Origin: Halochromatium sp. | Lineage (GTDB): Bacteria > Pseudomonadota > Gammaproteobacteria > Chromatiales > Chromatiaceae | Direction: 5' to 3' | Length of the DNA stretch: 64,000 bases | Assembly: GCA_010912705.1 (NCBI GenBank) | Contig: POWB01000012.1 | Location: 25,139 to 89,138 of the forward strand | In this document: in pieces, positions 35,148 through 44,733 of the stretch | Layout of the letters: every line of letters starts with the position of its first letter | Numbering within the stretch: the first letter of the stretch is position 1 | The notes under the pieces: generated by a model | Told to the model about the DNA's origin: nothing | What the model saw: only the letters and a program-made list of their open reading frames with translations | Database searches by the model: none | Translations under genes and position numbers: made by a program

Positions 35148-36454
35148 GGTAGTGTCCCTCATTTTCCTTGATGGACTTTTTCGTCCGGCAGGGCGAATAA
35201 GGGCTTGCATGTAGGTAGCGCGTCGAGGAAATCGACCGGCACCCGGTAAGACAGTAACTCAGGGATTGTCCACACATGGTCGGTGATACCAGCCGCCATG
35301 GCTGGAGTCACGGGTTTCCAACGCATCAAAGATCCCGTTCCTCGTGTGGCCTTGGGGCTTGCCAGCGGTTGGCGCAGGCTCAAATGCGGCAACACGAAGT
35401 GATAATAGGCTGTCGAGAGCCAGAGTTGCTTTTCCAACCAGGTGATGTCCTTTGAGAAGGCGTTGGTCTTGCGTGCCAGACGGCGGTTATGCTCGCGTTG
35501 CGAGAGGTTATCGCGCTCCACGAAGCTGGTGTTGATGGTTCGGCTCGCCGCAGAAGCGGCCAGGTGGACCGCTACGCTTTCAGGCGTGCCGAACACCACC
35601 TTGGTTTTGACCTCGGTCACATGCCCGTTGGTGCGGATCTTGACGACTTGAGCATAGAGTAGGTCCGCCGCCGCCACCCGCCGAGGATGGGGAAACCGTC
35701 CCCGCTGTCCGCGCCGTTCGGGTTGAACCCAGTGTCCGCAAGCACGCAGCAGCGCCTCCTCATAGCCCGGCCATTGGTCGCTGGTAAAGAACGGCACATG
35801 CCCGTCGGTGACGTCCTTCAAACGCTCCAGCAGTAAGTCGGCACTTTCCTGCGTGCGCTCACCGACCACAAAGGCCAGAATGACCCGCCAGAGAGGCGCA
35901 AACGCCAGCCAGACCCAAGCGTCACCGTAGCTCTCGCACAGCCCCTGAGCTGACGGCAGATGGGCTTCCTTGGTGTGAACGAAGCTCCAAAGCTCGTCGA
36001 GCTGGCATTCGAGTACATGCAGCCCGGTCCAGAGGTAAAGAGCAACCAAGCGGCACTGCAGTGCGGCCCGGTTCAGCCACTCGCACACGGTGTCCTTGTC
36101 GACCTGAAAAATGCGCCCGGTCGCCCGGATCGAATTTCCTTCAGCCAAGGCCCGGATCGCGGCCTCGAAAATCGCCGGCTCGCTTTCCAAACCGTAGTAC
36201 GCTGTGGCATAACTCAAGGCCACACTGCCCCCGCAGCTTTTGCACAGCGCTTGCGCCTGGCCATGGCTGTGGCCGTTTTTGACCAGCTGACCCTGTCGGA
36301 ACGGGATGCCGTAGCACGGGCAATGCTTGTTGGGGCAGTAGAGCGTTTCCCAATCCATCGTCGCGCCCCTCGTTTCAGCACAAAATGTGCTAGGCCAGGG
36401 TACGCCAGTGCCTCATCGTTCGCTAGACCATCAAGGAAAATGAGGGACACTACC
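35148..36454 (-). mobile_element. IS1-family insertion sequence, 1307 bp, complete
   Basis: Perfect 27-bp terminal inverted repeats (35148-35174 and 36428-36454; outer end GGTAGTGTCCCTCATTTTCC) bound a single transposase gene, whose stop codon lies inside the left repeat. No target-site duplication is visible: left flank ...GATTCTGA, right flank AAATCGCA.... The element sits between a broken cassette gene and a broken ATP-grasp gene, so it probably took part in a deletion or recombination after insertion. Confidence 0.88.
35159..36358 (-). CDS. IS1-family DDE transposase
   Basis: 399 residues. An N-terminal zinc ribbon (CPNKHCPC and CKSCGG, residues 8-43) and a helix-turn-helix (SIRATGRIFQVDKDTVCEWL) precede the catalytic domain. 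The DDE residues are visible in LDELWSFV, TSDQWPGYEEAL and SFVERDNLSQREHNRRL. The last motif with RKTNAFSK closely resembles InsB of IS1. Unlike IS1 itself it is one continuous frame without a programmed frameshift, as in the longer IS1 subgroups. It looks intact. Confidence 0.9.
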   Translation of the reverse strand: MDWETLYCPNKHCPCYGIPFRQGQLVKNGHSHGQAQALCKSCGGSVALSYATAYYGLESEPAIFEAAIRALAEGNSIRATGRIFQVDKDTVCEWLNRAALQCRLVALYLWTGLHVLECQLDELWSFVHTKEAHLPSAQGLCESYGDAWVWLAFAPLWRVILAFVVGERTQESADLLLERLKDVTDGHVPFFTSDQWPGYEEALLRACGHWVQPERRGQRGRFPHPRRVAAADLLYAQVVKIRTNGHVTEVKTKVVFGTPESVAVHLAASAASRTINTSFVERDNLSQREHNRRLARKTNAFSKDITWLEKQLWLSTAYYHFVLPHLSLRQPLASPKATRGTGSLMRWKPVTPAMAAGITDHVWTIPELLSYRVPVDFLDALPTCKPLFALPDEKVHQGK

Positions 36455-37023
36455 AAATCGCAGGCGTAAAAACTGGACAATGTTTTCAGATTTTCCGGAC
36501 CGGGCAGCGCTTCCAGTTCGCCGGAAACCGAAGAGATCAACTCCTTGAATATCATGGACTGCTTGATGCGGTAGCCGCCGGAGCGGATTTGGTCGAAGCG
36601 TTCGGGATCAAGGCTGGCGTCCAGGGTCAGGGAGAACTGGGAACGATGTAGGCAGCGATCGTACAATTTCAGGGTCGGTCCTCCGCCCATGGGCCGTGCG
36701 CCGGTTTCCATGAGCGCCGGCTGGTTGTCCTTCGGCAGCATGATTTCCGAATGCGCGGCCCTCGTCCTGATGCCCAGGACATCCAGCACGTGAAAGGCGT
36801 ACTCCACGACCACATCCGTAAGGTCGCCGAAGTCGTCCAAAAGCTGGGTGCAGTCGTAAATAATCTTGTTTCCAACCCAGTGGTATTCATACTCCCACAT
36901 GTCGCTGACGGCATGCCTTCCCTCGCGGGACACGGTATTGACCACAACCTCCCTGCCGACCACGAACTCTTCCACAAGGAGTTGGTCGTTCATGAGCCCG
37001 ATGATGTTTTTCCTGTTCAGCAA
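36455..37023 (-). pseudogene. ATP-grasp ligase fragment truncated at both ends
   Basis: About 190 residues remain. LLVEEFVVGREVVVNTVSREG and EIMLPKDNQPALMETGARPMGGGP are the central and metal/ATP-binding parts of carnosine-synthase/L-amino-acid-ligase-like ATP-grasp enzymes. The C-terminus runs into the IS at 36454, and the N-terminal third is missing upstream of about 37040, where the frame is closed. It is not functional. Origin probably a former amino-acid ligase or biosynthetic-cluster gene. Confidence 0.75.
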
Positions 37024-37282
37024 CTGCTCAAAGGGTCTTGCCTTTTGCCTCAGAAGCTGTTTCGAAATTCTTTAAAGCGCCGGCCCTGGGCTATTTGCGT
37101 CGTCGTCAGCAGCCCAACGTCGCCGTTTTTGGCAGCATTCGGCATATGGAACGCTGGCGAAGGTCTCGTAAGTCGTTGATATAGTAATTTCCAAACAGCT
37201 TCTCAGGGGTTCGAGCGCAGGGGCAAAAGACAACCCCGCTTCCTGCGCTGCGCAGAAGAATGACCCGAGGCAACAAAAATCG

Positions 37283-37465
37283 GTGCAAATAGTAAAGTGT
37301 CACCGTAATTGGGATGAGGATCGCTGCCGACTGCGCAGCGGCAACGGCCCGGAGAACATGACTCGCCTGCGACGCTTCGCCGTCGGCCTCATCAAGGCCA
37401 ACAGCGATGACTCCGTCGCCGCCACCATCGACAAGCTCGCCCGGCGCGTGCGCCGGGTCTGCTAA
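37283..37465 (+). pseudogene. C-terminal fragment of an ISAs1-type transposase
   Basis: About 55 residues with HRNWDEDRCRLRSGNGPENM, LRRFAVGLIKA and DKLARRVRRV match the extreme C-terminus of ISAs1-like DDE transposases (the terminal Glu region xEDRCRxRxGxGPEN). Everything before it is gone. A second, older mobile element therefore marks this edge of the accessory patch. Confidence 0.7.
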
Positions 37466-37494
37466 TCTAACCCCCAGGCTTGAAGATACGACCC

Positions 37495-38334
37495 ATGATC
37501 TATCGCCACATCCTCACCGTTGTCATTGGTCTGTGTGTCTGCCTGTCGCTCGCTCGTGCCGAGCCATCGAGTATCTTGAGCGCACCGGACAATGCCCCAG
37601 TGGTCGCGACCGCGCCGAGCGAGATGCAAACCATTGGGGTCATCGGTGGCATCAGTTGGGTGTCGTCGCTCGAGTATTATCGTCGCTTGAACGAATTGGT
37701 GGCTGCACGGATCGGTGGTTTGAATTCCGCTGCCGTGCTGATGTACTCCATCCCGTTCGGCGCCTTCTCGGAGCAGGAACGTCTAGCCGAGGAGGGGGAC
37801 TGGGCGCCTTTGCGCGCGACCATGCTCGACGCCGCCGCGCGGCTGCAGCGTGGTGGCGCCGATTTCATCATCATCGCATCGAACACCATGAATTCCACGG
37901 CCGATCTGATCGAAGAGCAGATCGGCATTCCGGTGCTGCATATTGCGGATGCGACCGGTGCTGCGATTAAGCAAAGGGGCATCAAAAAGGTGGCTTTGCT
38001 CGGCACCCGCTACACGATGGAGGCGGATTTTTATCGCCGTCATTTGCGCGATAACTACGGCCTTGAGGTGCTAGTGCCCAATGCCGACGAGAGGCGCTTG
38101 ATCAACGACGTGATTTTCGATGAGCTCTGCGCTAACGTATTCCGGGACGAGTCTCGGCAAGCCTACATTGAGATCATCGAACGTCTCGTACGCGACGAAG
38201 GAACCGAGGCCGTCATCCTAGGCTGCACCGAAATCCCGCTGCTGATCCAGCAGAAGCATGTCAGCATTCCGGTGTTCGATACCACCGCCATTCACACCGA
38301 GGCCGCTGTCGAACGGGCGTTGCAGGGGCGTTGA
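37495..38334 (+). CDS. Exported aspartate/glutamate racemase-family protein
   Basis: 279 residues from ATG 37495 (a TTG at 37480 is poorly placed for a ribosome site). A cleavable signal peptide (hydrophobic ILTVVIGLCVCLSLARA, cleavage after ARA) precedes IGVIGGISWVSSLEYYRRLNE, typical of the RacX/YgeA type. The second catalytic Cys is present (GCTEIPLL), but the first site reads ASNTMN instead of the usual C/T-NTMH, so a two-base racemase mechanism is doubtful. A periplasmic location is unusual for the family, which is mostly cytosolic. Function could be D-amino-acid release or binding; substrate unknown. Confidence 0.85.
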   Translation: MIYRHILTVVIGLCVCLSLARAEPSSILSAPDNAPVVATAPSEMQTIGVIGGISWVSSLEYYRRLNELVAARIGGLNSAAVLMYSIPFGAFSEQERLAEEGDWAPLRATMLDAAARLQRGGADFIIIASNTMNSTADLIEEQIGIPVLHIADATGAAIKQRGIKKVALLGTRYTMEADFYRRHLRDNYGLEVLVPNADERRLINDVIFDELCANVFRDESRQAYIEIIERLVRDEGTEAVILGCTEIPLLIQQKHVSIPVFDTTAIHTEAAVERALQGR

Positions 38335-38427
38335 AAACTGCGGGTAAGCACCCATCGCATTATGACCCGACGATCGTGGACGATGGTGCGTTCGCTCCTG
38401 ATAGGCAAGGGATGCCCGGGATCAACT

Positions 38428-39975
38428 TCACCGGGCACCCGCAGAAACAGCATCCGTTGTTGTGTGTGACCTCTGATGTGGACTGTAAACCTTGGATGGA
38501 GGTCGTGAATGGGGACTCTTCGATGCCGTCAGCGCGGCCCGTGCTGCCTGGCCGTCGAGACGATCTTGCTCACCGACGAATTCCGGCGTCTCCGCCAGCG
38601 CCGAGTAGTCACCTTGCAGCGTCCGTGCGAGCGCGTTGTCCGGGTTGGTCAGTTCCGCAAATCGGCGACCCGCGTAGCCGAGCCCGCGCGCGAGGGAGCC
38701 GGCGGGGACGTATTCGCGCACCTGGTATCCCAGTGCCACCAGGGCCTTCTTGATCGGTTCACCCATGCCGTAGAGCATCTGGAATTCGATCTCCCCCGGA
38801 CGGTATCCGCGTGCCGCCGCTAGCGCCATGACCCGCGCCTGCGTGGTCATGTTATGGGTGGCAAAGCGCGGGTTGAAGCGTTCGGGATGCTGTAGCAGAT
38901 AGTCCGCGAGCAGGTCATAGCTGGCGTCGGTGGACGCCTTGAAGTTCCACACCGGCGATGGCCGACCCTCTGACTGGGCCAGGGCCTTTTCGTAGTCGTC
39001 ATAGGCACCCTTTACCAGGCGCACTGGAACGCGGATAGCATGGGCTTCGCCCCAGGCTTTCAGGTCGGCCAGGTCGCGTGCCGACTCGCGTAGATAGGCC
39101 TGAATGACAACGCCAATGCGCGCTTGGCCAGTGTCGTCCAGGGCCAGCTCCGGCGAAGTCTCGATGAGCTCGCGAAATAAGGCTAGAGTGAGATCCTTGT
39201 AGGCGTATTCCTCCATGTCGATGCGGATGAAGACCGAAGCCGCGGCCCTGTTGGTCGACAGACTCAGCAGCTCCCGCAAGGAGTCGAGAATCTGGGCCCG
39301 CTTGGCCTGACCTTCTGGGCTCAGTGCAAAGGGCAGGTCATCGACCAGCGCCGAAAGCTTGAGCGAAACATACAGCGGCCTGCCGCTCTCGTCGGGCGTC
39401 GCTGTCTGGACCAGATGACGGTAGAACGCCAGATAGGCTGCGGCCTCGGCGGGAGAGTTCGACGCATCCCCGACGTTATCCAGCGTGATTGCGATGCCCA
39501 TCCGCGCCCGAACGTCCATCAGACGCTGCAAGCTTGAGCTCGCGTCGACGTCGGTCGGGAGCGGAAACAGGAAGGGCTCGCTCATCCAGCCAACCAGCGG
39601 CATCGCCCAAAAGAGCGCAACGCGCAGTGATTCATGGCGACCCAGTGCGACGAGGCTGCGCTGGGTCAGGGGGGCGAGTGGCCCCGACATCGACAGACGG
39701 ATGGCCGCGGTCCGCAAGTCCTCCGCGAACGCACCGCTCTGTTGCTGCCCAGCCCGACGCTGCGCATCAACCGCTGCCTCCAAGCGCGCCAGCTGCTGGC
39801 CGAAGTCGCCGGTCGGCATCCCGCGATCGGGCCCCGCGAGCTCCTCGACCAAGGAGCTCGCCGCTGATGCGACCTCGGGGCGGCTTGGCCAATGAACGGC
39901 GAGGGCGATCGCAAGCAAAACTGTCAGCGCCAGCGATAACAGCAACAAGATGCGGGCGATTCGGGAAATCTTCAT
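38428..39975 (-). CDS. Membrane-anchored proline dehydrogenase-like protein
   Basis: 515 residues. One N-terminal membrane helix (about 8-28) is followed by a linker and a PRODH-type (beta/alpha)8 barrel: SLKLSALVDDLPF, VFIRIDMEEYAYKDLTL, VRLVKGAYDDYEKA, FATHNMTTQARV, the FQMLYGMGEP block and YAGRRFAELTN, which carries the substrate-binding arginines. Such enzymes oxidise proline to pyrroline-5-carboxylate with FAD and pass electrons to quinone. The anchor would put the barrel outside the cytoplasm unless the topology is inverted. There is no P5C-dehydrogenase domain or neighbour. Convergent with the racemase-like gene. Confidence 0.85.
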   Translation of the reverse strand: MKISRIARILLLLSLALTVLLAIALAVHWPSRPEVASAASSLVEELAGPDRGMPTGDFGQQLARLEAAVDAQRRAGQQQSGAFAEDLRTAAIRLSMSGPLAPLTQRSLVALGRHESLRVALFWAMPLVGWMSEPFLFPLPTDVDASSSLQRLMDVRARMGIAITLDNVGDASNSPAEAAAYLAFYRHLVQTATPDESGRPLYVSLKLSALVDDLPFALSPEGQAKRAQILDSLRELLSLSTNRAAASVFIRIDMEEYAYKDLTLALFRELIETSPELALDDTGQARIGVVIQAYLRESARDLADLKAWGEAHAIRVPVRLVKGAYDDYEKALAQSEGRPSPVWNFKASTDASYDLLADYLLQHPERFNPRFATHNMTTQARVMALAAARGYRPGEIEFQMLYGMGEPIKKALVALGYQVREYVPAGSLARGLGYAGRRFAELTNPDNALARTLQGDYSALAETPEFVGEQDRLDGQAARAALTASKSPHSRPPSKVYSPHQRSHTTTDAVSAGAR

Positions 39976-40069
39976 GGTTGATTGGGGTTGTTGTCGCTCA
40001 TCCTGTTTCTCGCCAATCTATCTGAATCGCGAGCCCTAATCGTTGCGGATTCTGCCACAGCTTTAGCGC

Positions 40070-40251
40070 ATGACCGCGGTGGGGCCCACCTTGGGCGCCC
40101 GGCGCCTCATCGAGGTGGGCACCTTCACTGGCTCCAGCATGTTCTGCATGGCCGAGGCTATGCCGGAATGACGAGTTGATCTGCTGCGACCTGAGCGAGG
40201 ACTGGACCGCCAGCGCGCGGCGCTTCTGGCTCTTCATGATGGCTGCCGGCG
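40070..40251 (+). pseudogene. Class I O-methyltransferase remnant
   Basis: From ATG 40070 the frame reads LGARRLIEVGTFTGSSMFCM, the SAM-binding strand-loop of caffeoyl-CoA-type O-methyltransferases, then stops at TGA after AMPE. Shifting by one base continues the family sequence (DELICCDLSEDW, ARRFW). About 60 residues of the central domain survive; both ends are missing. A decayed gene in the gap between the proline dehydrogenase and brnT. Confidence 0.65.
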
Positions 40252-40395
40252 GTCGAAAAGGCAGCGGAGCAGTTGGCGGCCCTGCAAAAGCGCGGCGTAC
40301 GCATGGAGGCCTGCTCGGTGGCGACAAAGCTGTTTGGTGTTGACCACGGCACGATGCTGCGCCAGCAGCCCGTCGAGATCGCTGCTTGCTGCTAG
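40252..40395 (+). pseudogene. C-terminal remnant of a DsrE-like protein
   Basis: 47 residues (VEKAAEQLAALQKRGVRMEA, CSVATKLFGVDHGTM, PVEIAACC) end in TAG at 40393-40395. The pattern of a helix, then GVxxEACSVA-x-x-LFG, resembles the C-terminal half of DsrE/DsrF-type sulfur-relay proteins, including the conserved Cys after the strand. There is a stop just upstream in this frame, so no complete gene remains. The family call is tentative. Confidence 0.45.
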
Positions 40396-40891
<496 letters not shown>

Positions 40892-41091
40892 TAGCGCGTA
40901 GCAAGGAAAAGAGGGTAGTGCTCTAGATATGTTGGCATCGAGTAGATGACACTGCCCCAGTCAAAAGATCATAGCGTCGTGACTTCGGAAAACATCCAGA
41001 TCTAGAACACCACCGCGTGGAAGACATCAACCTGGATTGGCCAGTGCGATGGCTTGCGATTGCGATGGCTTGCCAGTGCGATTCTTGAGTC

Positions 41092-44000
41092 TCACTCGCC
41101 ACCGCTTTCGCCACCGCTTTCGCCACCGCTCTCCTGTACCAACGCCAGCATCTCGGCATAGCTCAAGCGGCTGCTGTCATCGGTTCCTTCCAGCAGCGCG
41201 TCGGCCAGGCTGCGCTTATTGGCGTGCAGCTGCAGGATGCGTTCCTCGATGGTGCCCTTGGCGACCAGTCGATAGATGGTCACCGGGCGCTGCTGGCCGA
41301 TGCGGTGGGTGCGGTCGGAGGCCTGATCCTCGACGGCCGGGTTCCACCAGGGGTCCATGTGGATGACGTAGTCGGCGGCGGTGAGGTTGAGTCCGGCACC
41401 GCCAGCGCGCAGGCTGATCAGGAACAGCTCGCCGTCACCGGACTGGAAGGCAGTCACCGCGGCGCGACGCTGCGGCTCCGGGGTGCTGCCGTCGAGGTAT
41501 TGATAGCGGATGCCGCGGCGGTCGAGATGCTCGCGGATCAGCTTGAGATGATCGACGAACTGGCTGAACACCAGCGCCTTGTGGCGGTTCTCGATCAGCT
41601 CGTCGACGATGTCGGCGAAGGCGTCGAGCTTGCTGCTGGGGACTGTGCTGTCGGGCAGCGCGAGGCGCGGATGGCAGCAGGTGCGGCGCAGGCGCATGAT
41701 CTCGGCGAGCAGCTGCATGCGCTGTTGGCCCGGGTTGGCGTTGGCCTCGGCGTCTTCGAGGCGGGCGATGGACTCGCGGCGCACGGCCTCGTACAGCGCT
41801 TGTTCGCTGTCGCTCAGCTCGAGGCTCAGCGTGATCTCGGTGCGCGGCGGCAGCTCGCTTAGGACCTCGCTCTTCAGCCGGCGCAGGATGAACGGGCGCA
41901 GCAACTGGCGCAGCCGTTGTCGGGCGCCCTGGTCTTGGTGCTGCTCGATGGGGTTGGCGAAGCGGGCGTTGAAGGATTCCAGCGAGCCGAGCAGTCCGGG
42001 ATTGATGAAGCGGAACAGGTTCCACAGCTCGCCGAGATGGTTCTCAATCGGGGTGCCGGTGGTGATGATCCGAAACGCGCCCTGCAGCTGCATGATGGCC
42101 TTGGAGCGCTTGGTGAGGGCGTTCTTGAAGGCCTGGGCCTCGTCGGCGACGATGGTCTGCCACTGCACCTCGGCTAGGCGCTCGGCCTCGGTCTGCAGCA
42201 GGCCGTAGCTGGCGATGACCAGATCAAAGGGGCCGGCCTGCGCCAGCATCGTGGCGCGATCACCGGGGCCGAAGCGCAGCGGGCGCAGGGTCGGCGCGAA
42301 GCGCGTCGCCTCGTCCAGCCAATTGCCGCAGACCGAGGTCGGCGCCAGCACCAGGGTTGGCCCCTCGGGTGCGCGCGACAGGATCAGCGCCAGCGCCTGA
42401 ACGGTCTTGCCGAGACCCATGTCGTCGGCGAGACAGGCGCCGGCGCCCCAGTGCGCGAGCCGGGCGAGCCAGCGGTAGCCCTCGGCCTGATAGTCGCGCA
42501 GCTCGGCTTGCAGGGTGGAGGGTATGACTGGGTCTAGCTCGCGGACTTCGCTAAGGCGCGCGAGCAGCTGCTCCCAGGCCGGCGATGAGGCGATCTCCAT
42601 GCCGTCCAGCAGCTCGGCGATCGCCGGTGCTGCCAGCGGATGGAAACGGCCGCGGTCGGTCAGGCCGCGCAGCCCGTCGAGGCGTCGCCGCAGGGCGTCA
42701 CTCAGGCTCAGGATCTCGCGCTCGCCGAGGCGTACGAAACGGCCCTTGGCCTCCGCGGCTTGGGCCAGCAGCTCGCGCAGCTCAAGCACCCGGCCGTCGT
42801 CCAGATACAGGTTGCCGCCGAGCTCGAGCCAGTCTTGTTTCTGATTGACGCTGGTGCGCAGTTGGCCGACCTGGACGGCGGCGCTCAAGCTAATGCGTTT
42901 GCCCTTGGGCCAGTCCAGCAGCACCGCATCGCCCAAGGCTTGTAATTGCTCCAGTGCGGTCAGTGCGGCTTCGGGATCATCGAGCTGCCAGTGCGTCGAG
43001 GCACCGTCTGCTAGTGCCGGGCAGCCGCTCAGTAGCAGCTGCACCGCCTGGCGCTCGGCGCGCAGATCGCGGGTGCAGCTGACGGCGCGGCCATTGAGAT
43101 CGGTCAGCAGGGTGGCGCTGCCCTCGCCGGGGTGCAGCTGCGGGCCGGCATCGCCGAAGGGATGCACGAACAGCTCCAATTGCAGCCCAAGATCCAGGCC
43201 CTGGCCGGTTGGGATCAGGTGCAGATGTGGGCGCGCATCGGCCGGGACCTCTTCAGCGGCGCTGCTGTCACCGCCACCGATATCCGAGTGGATGGTCAGC
43301 AAGGGCGCCACCGAGGACAGCGTCTTCAGTAGCTCTTTTTTCGAGGCTTTGGGCACGACCAGTCCGTCCGCGCCAAGGATCTCGCCGATCTGTTGGTGGC
43401 TGCTGTCGAACTGGACCAGCCGGACGCGATGGGCGCTTTCTTGCACCGGCTGCACGCCGCGCCCGCCTTGCGGGAAGGGCTCGATGCGAACCAGCAGGTC
43501 TTTGCCCTGCTTGACCACCCGCAGGGTGGGGCGAGCGGGGATTAGCTCCAGCGGCGTCTCGTCGCTCGGGTCGGCTAGCACCAGTGGGTGGCCGATAGCG
43601 GCCAGCAAGGCGCAATCCGGGTTCAGGCTATAGCTCTGTTGCGTCGCGCTGCCGAAAGGCGTCTGCTGCCGCTCACGGACGATGCAGGCGCAGATGGCCC
43701 GGTCGCGAGCGCTGAGATGGGGCATCAGCTCGGGCTCATTGGCCAGGCGAGACAGGGCGACGGCACGACCCCGCGTCCAGCCGCCGCCCCTGGTGCGCTT
43801 CTGCTCGCGTGGCTCTAGGTTGGCATAGCTGCCTTGTACGACCAGCAGCCACACCAAGCGCAGATCCTGCTCGGACGGGTCGTCCTTGGATGAGGCAGCA
43901 TCGGGCGCGAGCCGTTGCAGCGCTTCCAGCGCCAGCGTCCAGGGCGGTTTGGGTTTGAGGAGGTTGGTCAGATTAACCAGACCTGGCGGGGTCGATGGGG

Positions 44001-44733
44001 CTGCTGGCAATCTGTCCCGATAGCCGATCGCATCGAGCAGCGCGATGGTCTCGCTCAGGAACCAGCGGGAGCCCTGCTCGGCGAGCTGCTCGGCGTATCC
44101 TGCAAGCGCGCGCTGGATGTCGGCATGAATCGGCTCGCCAAGCCAGTACAGCGCCAGGGTGCGAATCAGCAAGGCGAGCGGTCGATGGGCGCCATAGCCG
44201 AAGCCATGCTGGAGTGCATAACACTCACTCGGCTTGCTCTGGCCGGCCAGCACCTGGGCTAGCTCGCCGATGACGCGAAAGGCCGCTTCGAGTTTGTCTG
44301 TGACGCTCGCGCGCAGGCAGGTCTGTACCTGCTGATGCGCCTTGGCGAGATCGTCCGGCTCGCCGCGCTGCAGCAGCGCCAGCAGATAGAGCGCACCGGG
44401 CAGGCCAGGCAGATAGAGGTTGCGCTTGCGGGTGCGTTTGCGCTCTGCCTGATGGGCCTGGTCGAACTGGCTGATCGCCTCGGCGTAATCACCGCGTAGG
44501 ACGCACAGCCAGCCCTTCAGCGTCAGGGCCTCGGTGGGGGTGCGTTCGGCGAGCAGGGGCTCGAGCTGCGCGGCGGGCAGGCGCAGCAGCTCCAGCGCGG
44601 CATCGGCATCCGCATCGGCCTGTAAGGCGCGCTCGATGAGGTCGGACCGCTGGGCCTGGGCCTGGTTAGGGGCTTGATCCTGATCTTGATCCCGGTTCTG
44701 GCCCTGGTCCTGGTGCTCAGCGCTCGGGGTCAA
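41092..44733 (-). CDS. Large SNF2-type DEAD/DEAH helicase
   Basis: 1213 residues from a TTG start that overlaps the upstream gene's stop (TTGA). The first ~35 residues are Gln/Asp-rich low-complexity. A long helical region (to about residue 700) was not recognised. The SNF2 core follows: motif I DDMGLGKTVQALAL, motif II DEAQAFKN, SGTP-like TTGTPIENHLGELWNLF, then the C-terminal lobe with VFSQFVDHLKLIREHL, LISLRAGGAGLNLTAADYV and DRTHRIGQQRPVTIYRLVAKGTIEE cut by short gaps. It ends in three SGGE repeats. Bacterial SNF2 proteins remodel RNA polymerase, repair DNA or act in defence islands. Confidence 0.9.
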   Translation of the reverse strand: MTPSAEHQDQGQNRDQDQDQAPNQAQAQRSDLIERALQADADADAALELLRLPAAQLEPLLAERTPTEALTLKGWLCVLRGDYAEAISQFDQAHQAERKRTRKRNLYLPGLPGALYLLALLQRGEPDDLAKAHQQVQTCLRASVTDKLEAAFRVIGELAQVLAGQSKPSECYALQHGFGYGAHRPLALLIRTLALYWLGEPIHADIQRALAGYAEQLAEQGSRWFLSETIALLDAIGYRDRLPAAPSTPPGLVNLTNLLKPKPPWTLALEALQRLAPDAASSKDDPSEQDLRLVWLLVVQGSYANLEPREQKRTRGGGWTRGRAVALSRLANEPELMPHLSARDRAICACIVRERQQTPFGSATQQSYSLNPDCALLAAIGHPLVLADPSDETPLELIPARPTLRVVKQGKDLLVRIEPFPQGGRGVQPVQESAHRVRLVQFDSSHQQIGEILGADGLVVPKASKKELLKTLSSVAPLLTIHSDIGGGDSSAAEEVPADARPHLHLIPTGQGLDLGLQLELFVHPFGDAGPQLHPGEGSATLLTDLNGRAVSCTRDLRAERQAVQLLLSGCPALADGASTHWQLDDPEAALTALEQLQALGDAVLLDWPKGKRISLSAAVQVGQLRTSVNQKQDWLELGGNLYLDDGRVLELRELLAQAAEAKGRFVRLGEREILSLSDALRRRLDGLRGLTDRGRFHPLAAPAIAELLDGMEIASSPAWEQLLARLSEVRELDPVIPSTLQAELRDYQAEGYRWLARLAHWGAGACLADDMGLGKTVQALALILSRAPEGPTLVLAPTSVCGNWLDEATRFAPTLRPLRFGPGDRATMLAQAGPFDLVIASYGLLQTEAERLAEVQWQTIVADEAQAFKNALTKRSKAIMQLQGAFRIITTGTPIENHLGELWNLFRFINPGLLGSLESFNARFANPIEQHQDQGARQRLRQLLRPFILRRLKSEVLSELPPRTEITLSLELSDSEQALYEAVRRESIARLEDAEANANPGQQRMQLLAEIMRLRRTCCHPRLALPDSTVPSSKLDAFADIVDELIENRHKALVFSQFVDHLKLIREHLDRRGIRYQYLDGSTPEPQRRAAVTAFQSGDGELFLISLRAGGAGLNLTAADYVIHMDPWWNPAVEDQASDRTHRIGQQRPVTIYRLVAKGTIEERILQLHANKRSLADALLEGTDDSSRLSYAEMLALVQESGGESGGESGGE

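Noticed and set aside
34932..35210. 92-codon frame read as an intact gene
   Set aside because: The first 21 codons come from the IS inverted repeat and transposase end, so the start is spurious and the gene is truncated.
36214..37023. 269-codon minus-strand frame read as one ATP-grasp protein
   Set aside because: The last 80 codons lie inside the IS element and out of frame with its transposase; only the part to 36455 is ATP-grasp sequence.
38331..38753. 140-codon plus-strand frame after the racemase-like gene
   Set aside because: Most of it overlaps the proline dehydrogenase gene in antisense and no family features are seen.
41092..41135. Short repeat (GCCACCGCTTTC units) as a regulatory or CRISPR-like repeat
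   Set aside because: It is the in-frame SGGE repeat at the C-terminus of the SNF2 protein, with no spacers.
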